Origin: Candidatus Omnitrophota bacterium
Lineage (GTDB): Bacteria > Hinthialibacterota > Hinthialibacteria > Hinthialibacterales > Hinthialibacteraceae
NCBI GenBank assembly: GCA_040755155.1
Contig: JBFMBP010000039.1
Span: forward strand, 62,001 to 126,000
Length of the DNA: 64,000 bases
Direction of reading: 5' to 3'
Below the pieces are notes generated by a model, which saw only the letters and a list, made by a program, of their open reading frames with translations, made no database searches and was not told the origin of the DNA. Below are positions 1 through 8,902 of this stretch, one piece after another. How positions within the stretch are numbered: position 1 is the stretch's first letter; every line of letters starts with the position of its first letter. The position numbers and the translations under genes were made by a program.

Positions 1-2445
1 TCGGCTCCGGCAAGAGACATTTTGCCCTCTCCTACTTCAACAGAGTATTTCCCTGGCGCGTTGGAAGAGCATTTGATCTTTGGTCTAGGAAGCCGTTACA
101 TGCAAGACTTGGGCGGCGCGGTTCTACAGATGGATGGCGTCGAGATTGATATTGAATCGGATCAGGCAATTGGGAATGTCGTTCGCGTTGAGAAGGACGG
201 CAAATTCCTATACAAGATTGATTCGCCGCAATTCGATGCAGCTTTGCCTCAACATTTGGGATATCAATGTTTTCTCGGAGATTATGATCGGCTGATTAAT
301 TGCTTTCCTTGGATGCAAGCTAAAAATGCTAGATGGTTCGATCCGACATATATACTTGAAGCGGCAACTTATCTTGTTGATGGATATCTCCATGATGCTT
401 ATAACTATTATCCTGGAGACAACACCTATGGCATCTCAGTAGGTTTTGATGGTGCCACCGATGAACAATGGGGGGTTTACGATATAGATTTACCCGCCTT
501 AGCTGCGAACTATGGGATTTCAGCAACATCAGATGGCGTATCTTTAATTACTGCATTTAGTTTAAAGTTAATTGGGCATTCGTATTCTGCCGGAAGTCCA
601 ACCGATATTTATGTTAAATACGATCCAACTCCAGTTGCGGATACAACCACATTGACATGGGCGACGCGGGACACTGCTCCATTGCCAATATGCACATGGG
701 CGGCGGCTGGCATAGGAGAAGGAGTAACGCAGACAATCAATGATGCGGCGTTTCTGCAAAAGGTCCAGGCATGTATTGTAGCAAACATGCACTTGCAAAT
801 ATATTTTATCCCTAGTTGGAGTCCGAGTGCTTCAAAGCGAGCTGTTGTATATCCAGAGGAAGCTTCCGATGTACATAACAGACCTATCATCGAGATGACG
901 ATTTACGGAGTGCCCGCTGATTTGGTTTATCCAGGCGAGTTTTTTCATCTTGCATCGCCGAAAATCGGCGCGGCATCGTTAACAGTATCAGCAAGTTTGA
1001 CAAAAACTCTATATCCTTTACCAGCAGAAATTGCATTAAGCGCTTCTGGGTGGATGGAGGATATTAGCAATGCAGTACAAATAGCGAATTATACGAATGC
1101 GGTGAGTTCCGCCGATGCTTACATCTCCGGCGCATCGCCTCTTTATTCCTGGTATATAATGCCCGTAACTTATTCAAACCTTCGCGTTATGGTGGTAAAT
1201 AGTGCGGCTCCTATTATTTATTATGCTTCTAATTTGCTCGATGTTTGGACTCCCTATTCCGCTGTCCACAAGGGCAGCACGGCGCAAGTGCTGGCTTCCA
1301 CCTATTCGCTGATGGGTGGGGGATGGATTAAATACTACGCATACGATGGCGATGATAAAGTGCAGTGCGGGACATCGGCTACAACATTGCACACAGAGCC
1401 GAATTACGGAATTGTTGACGTGATCTTACCTTCTGCCCAACAAGATAATTCGATCCATCTAGGCGTTGAAAATCATATGTTGGCATCCGTCAGCAGGACA
1501 ATATTCGCGCTGGATTATAGCGGCGGAGGCGGAACATCTGATTTTTCGGCGGATCGATTGGTAATCAATGAACATATTGCAGCGGGGACGGCCGCGGTGC
1601 TTGCGGGTATCAGCGCTAATGAAGTTTTGATCGGCGATGTAAGTTCCTCGATCTACGATCTTGCCGCGTTAAACCGCGCCCAGGATCGATTTATCAAGTG
1701 GGTTCCCAGTTCCTTCTCCGGGCGGCGGGTGACCGGCGCCACCGCTGTACTGCTGGCCGTGGGCTATTCGGGCTTGAATTCCAGCGCCACTTTCGAGGCC
1801 GTCGTCAAGCGCGGCAACGAAGCCGGCCCCAGTTACGGCCCCGCCGTCTTCGCCTACAACGCCCAGGAGTATCCCGAAATGGGCGGCATCGATTACGCCA
1901 CCGCCGCTGAGACCATCTTCGGCGTCAGCCGCGCCGTGCACTACCTGAGGGCGGCGATTACGCCCGCGATGGCCACCGGCCCCTATCAGATGATCGTCAC
2001 CAATAAAGACCCGGACAACGACGACATCTATCCCTATCTTACCGCCGCCGTCAACTACGAGCCGGACGTTGATTTCGACCAGGCCTCCATCGAGGCCAAG
2101 GTCGATGAGGGCGTCAACAAAGTGCTGGATCAGCTGATGGGCATCGCCAATCAGAAATATCTCAAGGTCGCTTCCGCCGTTTCCAGCGCCTCGCGCAACA
2201 AGGACGTGCCCGGCGAGTATGGCAACGCCAACGATCTTTCCTTCCCCTACGGCGTCCCCGTCTTCGTCAAGGCGCTGGTGCAGGACGCTACGGACGCGGT
2301 TTGGCGGACGAATATTGTCGCCATCGATTACCACGAACTGCTGAACGAACCGGCAATCATCTATTCCGTCACCGAGTACTCCACGCTGGAGGACGCCGTT
2401 AACGGCTTTGGCTATGCCGGACAGGTGACGCTGATAGGCGAATGA
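1..2445 (+). CDS. Large prophage/tail-fibre-like structural protein (5'-partial)
   Basis: The reading frame is open from base 1, so the true start is probably left of the window; a TTG at 22 would be the first internal start but has no ribosome binding site. At least 807 residues with no signal peptide. I do not recognise a specific family. The middle (about 105-220) has the look of a DNRLRE-type beta-sandwich carrying a single domain. The C-terminal third (about 560-807) is Ala/Val/Asp-rich and contains a predicted helical stretch. It precedes a lysis-type cassette in the same direction, which suggests a phage tail fibre, baseplate or appendage protein. Base composition is visibly more AT-rich before about 1640 and GC-rich after it, as in mosaic tail genes. 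Function is inference from context only. Confidence 0.5.
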   Translation, partial: SAPARDILPSPTSTEYFPGALEEHLIFGLGSRYMQDLGGAVLQMDGVEIDIESDQAIGNVVRVEKDGKFLYKIDSPQFDAALPQHLGYQCFLGDYDRLINCFPWMQAKNARWFDPTYILEAATYLVDGYLHDAYNYYPGDNTYGISVGFDGATDEQWGVYDIDLPALAANYGISATSDGVSLITAFSLKLIGHSYSAGSPTDIYVKYDPTPVADTTTLTWATRDTAPLPICTWAAAGIGEGVTQTINDAAFLQKVQACIVANMHLQIYFIPSWSPSASKRAVVYPEEASDVHNRPIIEMTIYGVPADLVYPGEFFHLASPKIGAASLTVSASLTKTLYPLPAEIALSASGWMEDISNAVQIANYTNAVSSADAYISGASPLYSWYIMPVTYSNLRVMVVNSAAPIIYYASNLLDVWTPYSAVHKGSTAQVLASTYSLMGGGWIKYYAYDGDDKVQCGTSATTLHTEPNYGIVDVILPSAQQDNSIHLGVENHMLASVSRTIFALDYSGGGGTSDFSADRLVINEHIAAGTAAVLAGISANEVLIGDVSSSIYDLAALNRAQDRFIKWVPSSFSGRRVTGATAVLLAVGYSGLNSSATFEAVVKRGNEAGPSYGPAVFAYNAQEYPEMGGIDYATAAETIFGVSRAVHYLRAAITPAMATGPYQMIVTNKDPDNDDIYPYLTAAVNYEPDVDFDQASIEAKVDEGVNKVLDQLMGIANQKYLKVASAVSSASRNKDVPGEYGNANDLSFPYGVPVFVKALVQDATDAVWRTNIVAIDYHELLNEPAIIYSVTEYSTLEDAVNGFGYAGQVTLIGE

Positions 2446-2496
2446 TTAATCTTGGATTTTGAATTTTTGATTTTTAATTATAAAGGAAGAAAAATA

Positions 2497-3018
2497 ATGA
2501 AAATTCTGGATCGATTTACCTATTTCCTGTGCGGTTTTCTTGCTTGCGTTGTATTGATTCTAACGACAGGCGCGCAACGGATTACTGCCCCGGACGAGCG
2601 CGGCTCCATCGCCGATCCCGCATCGATGGGGATGAAAACCTATCTCGCCCTCGACGGCTCCAACGCCCATCTCTTGCAGGTGCTCAACGCTCCGCAGGCG
2701 AACGTGACTTTCGGCGATGCCTCTGTCACGAATCTGTCCTGCTCATCCAAGGCTTCGGCGCAGATATTTCAGGCCACGCCCGGCCTCAGCGATTTGGAGG
2801 AGATCGATCTGCTCTACGGTTCCGGTGCCAGCGACAACGAGGGCGCCATCTACCGCAAGGCGGGGAGCAATATCTCCTTTTCCGTCATCGAGGGCGGCGT
2901 CGATCATGGTCTGCTCTTCGATCCCGTCGAGTCGGCGACCGACGGGCTGCGGATCGTCTATCGAGATGAATCCGGCTCTGCTACGAACCGCAAGTTTTCC
3001 GGGATGCGCTTGAACTAA
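2497..3018 (+). CDS. Membrane-anchored hypothetical protein in prophage-like module
   Basis: 173 residues from an ATG preceded by AAAGGA with good spacing; an upstream in-frame TTG at 2452 lacks a ribosome binding site. The N-terminus (residues 1-27) has a charged start and a hydrophobic segment around FLCGFLACVVLILTTGA, so it is a signal peptide or anchor. The remainder is Ser/Gly/Asp-rich and beta-strand-like, resembling the collar or tip part of phage fibre or appendage proteins, but I recognise no family. It lies 51 bases after the large structural gene and one base before the next gene, so it is probably co-transcribed and translationally coupled. Confidence 0.55.
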   Translation: MKILDRFTYFLCGFLACVVLILTTGAQRITAPDERGSIADPASMGMKTYLALDGSNAHLLQVLNAPQANVTFGDASVTNLSCSSKASAQIFQATPGLSDLEEIDLLYGSGASDNEGAIYRKAGSNISFSVIEGGVDHGLLFDPVESATDGLRIVYRDESGSATNRKFSGMRLN

Positions 3019-3019
3019 G

Positions 3020-5770
3020 ATGATCTTGTTGCTGCCGTTCTTCCTTTTGATTTCGGCGGAAGCCGCCTTCGGCGATATCGGCGTCGTCGAATCGCATCTG
3101 ACTCTCTACAGCGCGGCCAACGCCTATGCCATCGACGCCATCCCGCCGGATACGCTGGACGAATACCTCCAGCCCTTCGCGTTCAGCAGCGATCCCGAAC
3201 CGGCGCGCTCCGGCTATCTCTCCGGCGGCGAGCCGCTTTATCCCGCGAATGGATATATCACCCTCTGCGCCGGTTGCACGCTGAAATTCGAACCGCTGGG
3301 CGGCTGGTTTCTCTCGCCCGGCGATCGTTATGTCGGTTTCGCCGCTCTCTATTACGATGACATCGACGATTTCGAACTGGAATACCCCCTGGTCTATCAG
3401 CGGTTCGTTATCACGTATGATGGCAATCCTCTCTATAGGAAAATTTTCATCAAGTTGAATTTCAAGGATTCGCTGTATGCGGCGGCCAAGCGGATTCGGC
3501 TGGCTTGGCGCGTCTCCGTGGGTTGGCCGGAGACGGTGACTTTCTTTTATCCCGGCATTCCTTCTTCCATTTCCTATACGCCTTATCTCAATTTCCAATT
3601 CGGGAATGCCCCTACGGCTACGCCGACGTTCTCGTTCTCGCCCACGCCGACGATTCCGCCGACGCCGATTCTGCCTTCGCCGACGAATACTTATACTCCC
3701 ACGCCGAAAGCCTTTCCCACGCCCCGCAACCTGGCCTGGAAGGACTATCCCGGCGGCGCTTACCAAGTGAAACTGAAGCCGTTTCCCCCCTGGCCGGAAG
3801 CGATTTCCACGGATTATCAGGAGCAGTACTGGATCGAGGGCGGCTCCTATCCCCTGGATTATGGTTCCGAGGCCGTGCTGCGCTATCGGTGGCGATTCTA
3901 CGCCGTCGATGGCGATGGAATCACGTTGGCGAGCAACACGCTCTATACGACCATTCCCGCGCTCAATCTGCCTTACAATTTCCCCGATCCCAACGACGTG
4001 GTCTGGCATTTATCCGAGTTGTTCAACGCCTGGCATCCCGAATGGCTCAACCGGAATTCGCGGCTGGAGGTCTATGTCGAGCCGAAGGCGGGATCGGGAT
4101 ACAAGGAGACGGGGCCGTTCATCTGGAGTATGACTTGGCCGACGTGGACGCCAACGCCTTCGGCCACGGCCACGCCCACCAGAACCTTCACGGCCACGCC
4201 GACGGCCACGCCCACGGCGACGAGCACTTTCACGCCGGTTCCCACGTCCGCGCCTAGTCCGACCCATACTTTCACGCCGACTTCGACGCCGACATTCACC
4301 GCCACGGCCACCTTTACGAACACCCCAACCTTCACGGCCACGCCGACGGCGACGAGCACCTTCACGCCGATCCCTACGAACACGCCGGTTCCGCCCTCGC
4401 CCACAGCGACGCCGCTTCCCCCCACGGCCACCCCGATTCCGAAATTGGATGCGCCGTTGGTTTATATTTCCGCCGCTCCCTTTTACCGCACGACGACGGA
4501 GAACCGTTTCCAATGGTACGCCGGCGCCAATCCTTCCGGCTGTTACCCCACGGTCAATTTCGACCGCCTGATCGTTTCCTACGCTCACTATCGCGGCGGG
4601 ACCTGGTTGGAGACTTATGAAATTTCGCCCTATTTCACGGCGCCGCCCTGCACGAACGAAACGCATGAGTTGACGATCGTCAAGGGCGCGTTTCAGAACG
4701 GCGATCAAATCCGGCTCTATGGACGGGTATTTCCAAGTAATTACTCGCTCAATCAGGCCAGCGATTACGGGGACAGCGTTTACTACGGCATCGTCAACTT
4801 CCTGGAAGAGAACACGCCGACGCCGATTCCGCCCACGGCGACGCCGCTTCCGACAGCCACAAATACGCCGCTTCTCCCTTCGCCCACCAATACTCCCAAG
4901 CCGGGGAATCCGGAAGCAACCAACACCCCCACGGCCACCTTTATGGCGACGCCTACGGCCACCTTCACTCCGCTTCTTCCTACGGCCACAAACACAATTC
5001 CGCCATCGCCTACGCCGCCGCCGACGGACACGCCGATTCCCACGGCCACGTTCACCGCGACTCCCAAGCCCGGCGGTCCGGAGCCGACAGATTCGCCCAC
5101 TCCCAGTTTCACCGTAACGCCCACGGCCACCTACACGACGGTTCCGCCGACGGCGACGCCCACGGCGGTGGCTACGCCCACCTGGACGCCGAGTTTCACC
5201 TTTACCCCTACGCGGACGTTCACGCCGACTCCCAAGCCGGGAGAGCCGCCGGCCACTCCCACGCCTACGGTCTTGACGCCCACGCCCACCGTGGTTCCGC
5301 CGTTGCAGATCGTTTGTTACGACATCTACGAGGCGACGCATACCTTCATCGCCGACCAGGTCATCGTCGCTTATCGCCCGGAAGACAACGGCGTCGCGGC
5401 GCAGTGCCGCATCTACTTGGGAACCGGCGCCGTCATCGCCGATGCTTCCCAGGAGATCGTCGTTCTAATGGTTCCGGAGAGCGAGAAGAGCTTTGTCGTT
5501 CCAGACCATTTTTCGCAAGCGGGGATTCTGTACACGTTGGCGGCAAGGATCGTCAACGTCTTCGGGGAGAGCCAGCCCGTCTCCTGCCAGTACGTCCGGC
5601 GCACTCCAACGCCTACGCACACGCTGACGCCAACGCCGGTTCCCACCTCGGAGCCGAGTCCCACGCCGCTTCCCCAGACACCGACGCCGCAGCCGTCGCC
5701 GACTCTGAAGCAGACGACCAACTTTCGGTTCATCGTTCAAGGACGAGTCTGGAGTATGAAAATTCATTGA
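3020..5770 (+). CDS. Secreted multidomain protein with Pro/Thr-rich linkers
   Basis: 916 residues. Residues 1-18 form a signal peptide (LLLPFFLLISAEAAFG). Four globular beta-rich blocks (about 20-195, 234-371, 475-594, 763-861) are separated by four low-complexity linkers of Thr-Pro-Ala/Ser (about 196-233, 372-474, 595-762, 862-898). The linkers look like glycosylatable or extended stalks found in secreted enzymes and surface proteins. The globular blocks have scattered Cys and aromatic residues like Ig/FN3-type beta-sandwiches, but no family is recognisable. The start ATG follows the previous stop by one base, with a weak ribosome binding site, which suggests coupling. A secretion signal is unusual for a phage virion protein. 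It may be a host-surface or lysogenic-conversion protein, or the whole module may not be a phage. Confidence 0.6.
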   Translation: MILLLPFFLLISAEAAFGDIGVVESHLTLYSAANAYAIDAIPPDTLDEYLQPFAFSSDPEPARSGYLSGGEPLYPANGYITLCAGCTLKFEPLGGWFLSPGDRYVGFAALYYDDIDDFELEYPLVYQRFVITYDGNPLYRKIFIKLNFKDSLYAAAKRIRLAWRVSVGWPETVTFFYPGIPSSISYTPYLNFQFGNAPTATPTFSFSPTPTIPPTPILPSPTNTYTPTPKAFPTPRNLAWKDYPGGAYQVKLKPFPPWPEAISTDYQEQYWIEGGSYPLDYGSEAVLRYRWRFYAVDGDGITLASNTLYTTIPALNLPYNFPDPNDVVWHLSELFNAWHPEWLNRNSRLEVYVEPKAGSGYKETGPFIWSMTWPTWTPTPSATATPTRTFTATPTATPTATSTFTPVPTSAPSPTHTFTPTSTPTFTATATFTNTPTFTATPTATSTFTPIPTNTPVPPSPTATPLPPTATPIPKLDAPLVYISAAPFYRTTTENRFQWYAGANPSGCYPTVNFDRLIVSYAHYRGGTWLETYEISPYFTAPPCTNETHELTIVKGAFQNGDQIRLYGRVFPSNYSLNQASDYGDSVYYGIVNFLEENTPTPIPPTATPLPTATNTPLLPSPTNTPKPGNPEATNTPTATFMATPTATFTPLLPTATNTIPPSPTPPPTDTPIPTATFTATPKPGGPEPTDSPTPSFTVTPTATYTTVPPTATPTAVATPTWTPSFTFTPTRTFTPTPKPGEPPATPTPTVLTPTPTVVPPLQIVCYDIYEATHTFIADQVIVAYRPEDNGVAAQCRIYLGTGAVIADASQEIVVLMVPESEKSFVVPDHFSQAGILYTLAARIVNVFGESQPVSCQYVRRTPTPTHTLTPTPVPTSEPSPTPLPQTPTPQPSPTLKQTTNFRFIVQGRVWSMKIH
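3605..5715 (+). repeat. Low-complexity Thr-Pro codon repeats (minisatellite-like)
   Basis: Within the secreted 916-residue protein, four stretches (about 3605-3720, 4135-4440, 4805-5305 and 5605-5715) are built from imperfect repeats of ACG/ACC-CCG/CCC codons with interspersed TTC, GCC and TCG. They encode Thr-Pro-rich linkers. Units vary in length and are not separated by spacers, so this is coding simple sequence rather than an array. Confidence 0.8.
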
Positions 5771-5782
5771 AAGGAAAAGAAC

Positions 5783-6124
5783 ATGACGGAAAAGAAACGC
5801 ATCTCCGACGGCAATGGCGGAGAGATGTATGTCTCCCCTGAAATTGCCGTACTGGCCGTCCGGTTGGACGGCGTAATTACGATCGCGCAAGAGACGCGAA
5901 AACAAGTAACCGATCTAATGGAAAAGATCGATAGCCACATCACCCATGATGAAGAAAAGCGCAGCAAGATTCACGAGCGCATCAACCGGCTGGAAGTGGA
6001 TTTCGCCCGCTCGGATACGAAAACCCAGATCAATTCGCGGTTTTGGGAGCGAGTTATCTGGATCGGCCTCATGGCCGCTTCGGGGTTATTTGTCTGGGTG
6101 CTCCAGAATCATGCGAAAGGATGA
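5783..6124 (+). CDS. XhlA-like phage coiled-coil membrane protein
   Basis: 113 residues from an ATG with an AAAGGA ribosome binding site. Residues about 25-85 form a heptad-rich coiled coil (repeated IDSHITHDEEKRSKIHERI-type segments), followed by one C-terminal transmembrane helix at about 90-107. A soluble coiled coil with a tail anchor is the layout of phage hemolysin XhlA and similar lysis accessory proteins. The gene is 12 bases after the secreted linker protein, and its stop codon overlaps the upstream edge of the transglycosylase gene. The role in lysis is inferred from layout and neighbours. Confidence 0.55.
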   Translation: MTEKKRISDGNGGEMYVSPEIAVLAVRLDGVITIAQETRKQVTDLMEKIDSHITHDEEKRSKIHERINRLEVDFARSDTKTQINSRFWERVIWIGLMAASGLFVWVLQNHAKG

Positions 6125-6129
6125 GAGAG

Positions 6130-6645
6130 ATGAACGCGCAACTTTATCGGCCATTGATCGAACGAATATGCGCCGAAATCGGCGGAATCGATCCGCTGCT
6201 TGTAGAAGCGCTGATCGATCATGAGACGCGCGGACGCTGGGATCCGGCGGCGATTCGCTACGAACAGAAGTTCTTCGACGATTACTGCGACTGCGCCAGA
6301 CTCGGCGCCCAACGCTTAAAAAAACTCAATCCCCTGGCCGGTTCGGCCTGCTCCTACGATACGGAACGCCGCTCCTGCGCCTTCTCTTTCGGACTCATGC
6401 AATCGATGGGATTGACAGTTCGCGAGCATGGATTCCGGGAGCCGTACCTGGCAGCTCTTTGCCAGCCCGAAATCGGCATTCATTGGGGCTGCGTCATCTT
6501 GAAAAAACTCTTGGATAAATATCAATCGATCGAGAAAGCTTTGAGCGCCTACAACGCAGGCCACGCTGTCGATTGGAATCATACATCTTACGTGCTGCCC
6601 ATCATGCGGCGGTACGATGGATTGAAAGGAGAACAAACAGCATGA
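6130..6645 (+). CDS. Lytic transglycosylase / lysozyme-like endolysin
   Basis: 171 residues. It is a goose-type/SLT-like fold: an early catalytic Glu candidate in LIDHETRGRWDPAAIRYE, then a central SFGLMQSMGLTVRE segment (the usual G-x-x-Q motif), and a C-terminal LSAYNAGHAVDWN segment matching the AYNAG motif of soluble lytic transglycosylases. It cleaves the MurNAc-GlcNAc bond of peptidoglycan. There is no signal peptide, as expected of an endolysin that depends on a holin. The chosen ATG at 6130 has AAAGGA eight bases upstream; ATG 6121 is possible but poorly spaced. It sits between two membrane-protein genes in a lysis-type cassette. Confidence 0.75.
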   Translation: MNAQLYRPLIERICAEIGGIDPLLVEALIDHETRGRWDPAAIRYEQKFFDDYCDCARLGAQRLKKLNPLAGSACSYDTERRSCAFSFGLMQSMGLTVREHGFREPYLAALCQPEIGIHWGCVILKKLLDKYQSIEKALSAYNAGHAVDWNHTSYVLPIMRRYDGLKGEQTA

Positions 6646-7064
6646 GAAAAGCCAGATACATCATTCTTGCAATCATGGCAATGGGTTTAATGAGCTGCGC
6701 TTCCTCGATGAAAGAAAAGGGATTTATCGTGGATGGCGTTGGCGGGGATTTGCTGATTCGGGACATCGCATCCGATGCGCAAATGCCTAGCGAAATCGAT
6801 GTCAGTGCAAGCGCCAATATCCCAATCGACGGGACGCAGTCGCCGCTGGATTTGGCAATTGCAAATCGCGGACTGTTCTCGGTGGATACGGTGACGATCC
6901 GGAACGTGACCGGCAACGTGGTAATCGAGCGGGCGCTGACAGGGACGCAGAATGTGTCGATCCCAGAGTCGCTAGAGAAATTGTTTACTCCAGGCGATCC
7001 GTTTGGAGATTGGGAATTGAGTACAGAGATGACTACGGAAGAGACGGCGGAGACGCCAGAATAG
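6642..7064 (+). CDS. Small lipoprotein in lysis cassette
   Basis: 140 residues. The start ATG overlaps the transglycosylase stop (ATGA), so translation is coupled. The N-terminus is a lipoprotein signal (MRKARYIILAIMAMGLMSC, lipobox LMSC, Cys19). The mature part is about 120 residues, beta-rich and acidic at the C-terminus (TEMTTEETAETPE), with no recognised family. In the position between endolysin and holin-like gene it could serve as an outer-membrane spanin-type lipoprotein, but it is longer than typical o-spanins and no i-spanin is evident. Function unknown. Confidence 0.55.
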   Translation: MRKARYIILAIMAMGLMSCASSMKEKGFIVDGVGGDLLIRDIASDAQMPSEIDVSASANIPIDGTQSPLDLAIANRGLFSVDTVTIRNVTGNVVIERALTGTQNVSIPESLEKLFTPGDPFGDWELSTEMTTEETAETPE

Positions 7065-7075
7065 GAGTTAATTCG

Positions 7076-7273
7076 ATGAAAAAATGGTATTACAGCAAAA
7101 CCATCTGGGGGGCGATCTTCGTCCTGATCGGCGTTACGGCGCAAGCGACTGGCCATCAATTCGCCCTGGAAGACCAGCAGACGGCCGTCAACCTGGTGAC
7201 GGGGATCATTGAGGCTATCGGCGGCTTGATGGCGATCTATGGCCGCGTGAAAGCAGAAGGAGTCATTAAGTAA
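7076..7273 (+). CDS. Holin-like small membrane protein
   Basis: 65 residues from an ATG eight bases after AGGAG. It starts MKKWYYSKTIWGAIFVLIGV, then a second hydrophobic helix about 38-56 (AVNLVTGIIEAIGGLMAIYG), and ends with a short charged tail. The opening 'W-Y-x-S-K-T-I-W' followed by two helices is a frequent layout in small phage holin-like proteins. It is the last gene of the cassette and is followed within 45 bases by a strong terminator. Confidence 0.55.
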   Translation: MKKWYYSKTIWGAIFVLIGVTAQATGHQFALEDQQTAVNLVTGIIEAIGGLMAIYGRVKAEGVIK

Positions 7274-7315
7274 CCAATTCGAAACCGTGCGCTAGACGCG
7301 CGGCTTCTTCTCCCC

Positions 7316-7355
7316 AACGCCCTGCGTTAGCCCAATGGCGCGGGGCGTTTTTTTT
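7316..7355 (+). terminator. Rho-independent terminator of the prophage-like operon
   Basis: AACGCCCTGCG (7316-7326) can pair with CGCGGGGCGTT (7339-7349) with one G-U pair, closing a 12-base loop, and is followed by a run of eight T. It ends the rightward operon just before the tRNA gene. Confidence 0.85.
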
Positions 7356-7420
7356 GTTTATTGTTACCGTGGGGTTACCGTTATATTTCTCAGGAATGTT
7401 GTAAGTCTAGGAAAATCAAT

Positions 7421-7494
7421 CAGGCGTGGAGGGACTCGAACCCCCAGCCTGCTGATTTGGAGTCAGCTGCTCTGCCAAATTGAGCTACACGCCT
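7421..7494 (-). tRNA. tRNA-Trp (CCA)
   Basis: The minus strand reads a complete cloverleaf: acceptor AGGCGTG/CACGCCT with discriminator G at 7421; D arm GCTC...GAGC; anticodon stem GCTGA/TCAGC around loop CTCCAAA (anticodon CCA); and T arm GGGGG-TTCGAGT-CCCTC. No CCA tail is encoded. Its 3' end points toward the prophage-like module, the usual side for integrase-mediated insertion. Confidence 0.95.
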
Positions 7495-7579
7495 TCATCT
7501 CTGATAGTAATATAAATCCAACCATTACTTAGTCAATACCTCTTGAAGAATAAAGCCGGAAACCGATCGAAAATGGTTC

Positions 7580-8902
7580 TTACGGCAAACTCCAAACAAT
7601 ATCTCCTTGATTGTTTTCGTCTTCTCCAGGCTGAGTGGGAATGCCGCCGTCGTCTTTCAGGTTCCATCCTAAACTATAGAGGGTGTATCCGTCGTCTTTC
7701 GATCGATATCGATACGTCTGTCCGCTGAAGGGATCGGCGGGGATATCGCCCAGGATTTCTTTCAGGCTGGCTAGATCGGCGGGATAGGCGTTATTCTTTT
7801 CCTTCCATTCTTGCAGCGCGAAGGATATTTTGGCGAAATCCAGATTTACTAACTGTTTATCCCTTCTCTTAATGGTATTGATTAAGTTGGGCGGATTGGC
7901 ATCCATAAAAGACATAGATTGAGATGGGTATTCTTGCGCGTTTTTCGTTTTCACTTCATAATAGGTAAACGGCAGCAAGTCGAAATAATACGTCATGGCT
8001 CTTATATTCGAGGCTTGATTGATTCGCACCATGAATCGGCCGGGATAACGAAGAAAGAACAAAAACAATTCCTCATGGTTGGAGCCGCTGGTTATACTTT
8101 GAGCGCCATTTAGAAAAGCATCGATCGATAGTTTGTAAGAGGCGCATTCCATAAAAATAGATTTTTTGAGCCAAGTGTTCATAGAAATAGCGTCTATCTC
8201 TTTCGCAATCGCCGCGCGTTCTTCAGCGTTTGGCGGAGAAAAGCGTTCAAGGCCTTCCAGTGCTTGGCAGGAGTATTCGACGAGATTAAAGCCGATTAAC
8301 GTTCCGATCAAATAGGGAGATTCCTCGCTGCCTAACCGGCTTAAACGAAACATTGCTTGAATGCAGCGATAAGCGTCCTCGCGCCGATCTTCCAAAATTA
8401 AGAGGAAACTCTTCGCCTGCAACAACCGAACCAAATGCCGGCGGGGCATGAAATTGGGAACCTGAATCGTAAATGGAACCGGCGAATCGTAATCGGCGTT
8501 ATAACGCGCATGATCCAATTGCGCCGCTCGTTCGGCGAGTAAAACCATATCGTTATATAACTGAAGATCCTCTTTTAATCCTTCCAATTCTTCTTGAGTC
8601 AACCGGCGGGAATAGCCTTCATTAACCAAATCCGACATGCGATCTATCGTCAGATTATGAATATTGGAATTATTTTCGAGATACTTTGCGGCCTGCTCCA
8701 TTATTACCGAGGCGTTTTGGGAATCGGGAATTTCGGGAGACGCCAATTGTGGGATATCGAATATAAATCCTTTCGCTTCGGCTTCCTTGACGGCGTTGTT
8801 GTACGAATAGTTCGCGCAGAGATAGGGCAAAGAAAGAATGACGGAAAGGGAAAGGATGAGAATCAGTAAAATACGATTTTTGGTTAATTTTGGAAAAAAC
8901 AT
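7580..8902 (-). CDS. Membrane-anchored protein with pseudopilin-like C-terminal domain
   Basis: 440 residues. Residues about 10-32 form a single N-terminal transmembrane anchor (ILLILILSLSVILSLPYLCA). The middle is helical and repeat-like, with several short TPR-like or helical-hairpin segments (about 35-300). The last 100 residues contain a YPADLASLKEIL...PADPFSGQTYRYRS...YTLYSLGWN pattern that strongly resembles the extracellular C-terminal part of GspG/planctomycete-type pseudopilins. A pseudopilin head on a long non-pilin protein is odd. The gene is monocistronic on the minus strand after tRNA-Trp. Function unknown. Confidence 0.6.
   Translation of the reverse strand: MFFPKLTKNRILLILILSLSVILSLPYLCANYSYNNAVKEAEAKGFIFDIPQLASPEIPDSQNASVIMEQAAKYLENNSNIHNLTIDRMSDLVNEGYSRRLTQEELEGLKEDLQLYNDMVLLAERAAQLDHARYNADYDSPVPFTIQVPNFMPRRHLVRLLQAKSFLLILEDRREDAYRCIQAMFRLSRLGSEESPYLIGTLIGFNLVEYSCQALEGLERFSPPNAEERAAIAKEIDAISMNTWLKKSIFMECASYKLSIDAFLNGAQSITSGSNHEELFLFFLRYPGRFMVRINQASNIRAMTYYFDLLPFTYYEVKTKNAQEYPSQSMSFMDANPPNLINTIKRRDKQLVNLDFAKISFALQEWKEKNNAYPADLASLKEILGDIPADPFSGQTYRYRSKDDGYTLYSLGWNLKDDGGIPTQPGEDENNQGDIVWSLP

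Noticed and set aside
4010-5341. Minus-strand Arg/Gly-rich 443-residue frame opposite the Thr-Pro gene
   Set aside because: It is the antisense of the repeats, with no ribosome binding site and a biased composition expected from the sense repeats.
3605-5715. Repeats within the Pro/Thr-rich gene as a possible CRISPR-like array
   Set aside because: Units are short, imperfect and contiguous without spacers, and they encode Thr-Pro linkers in a single reading frame.
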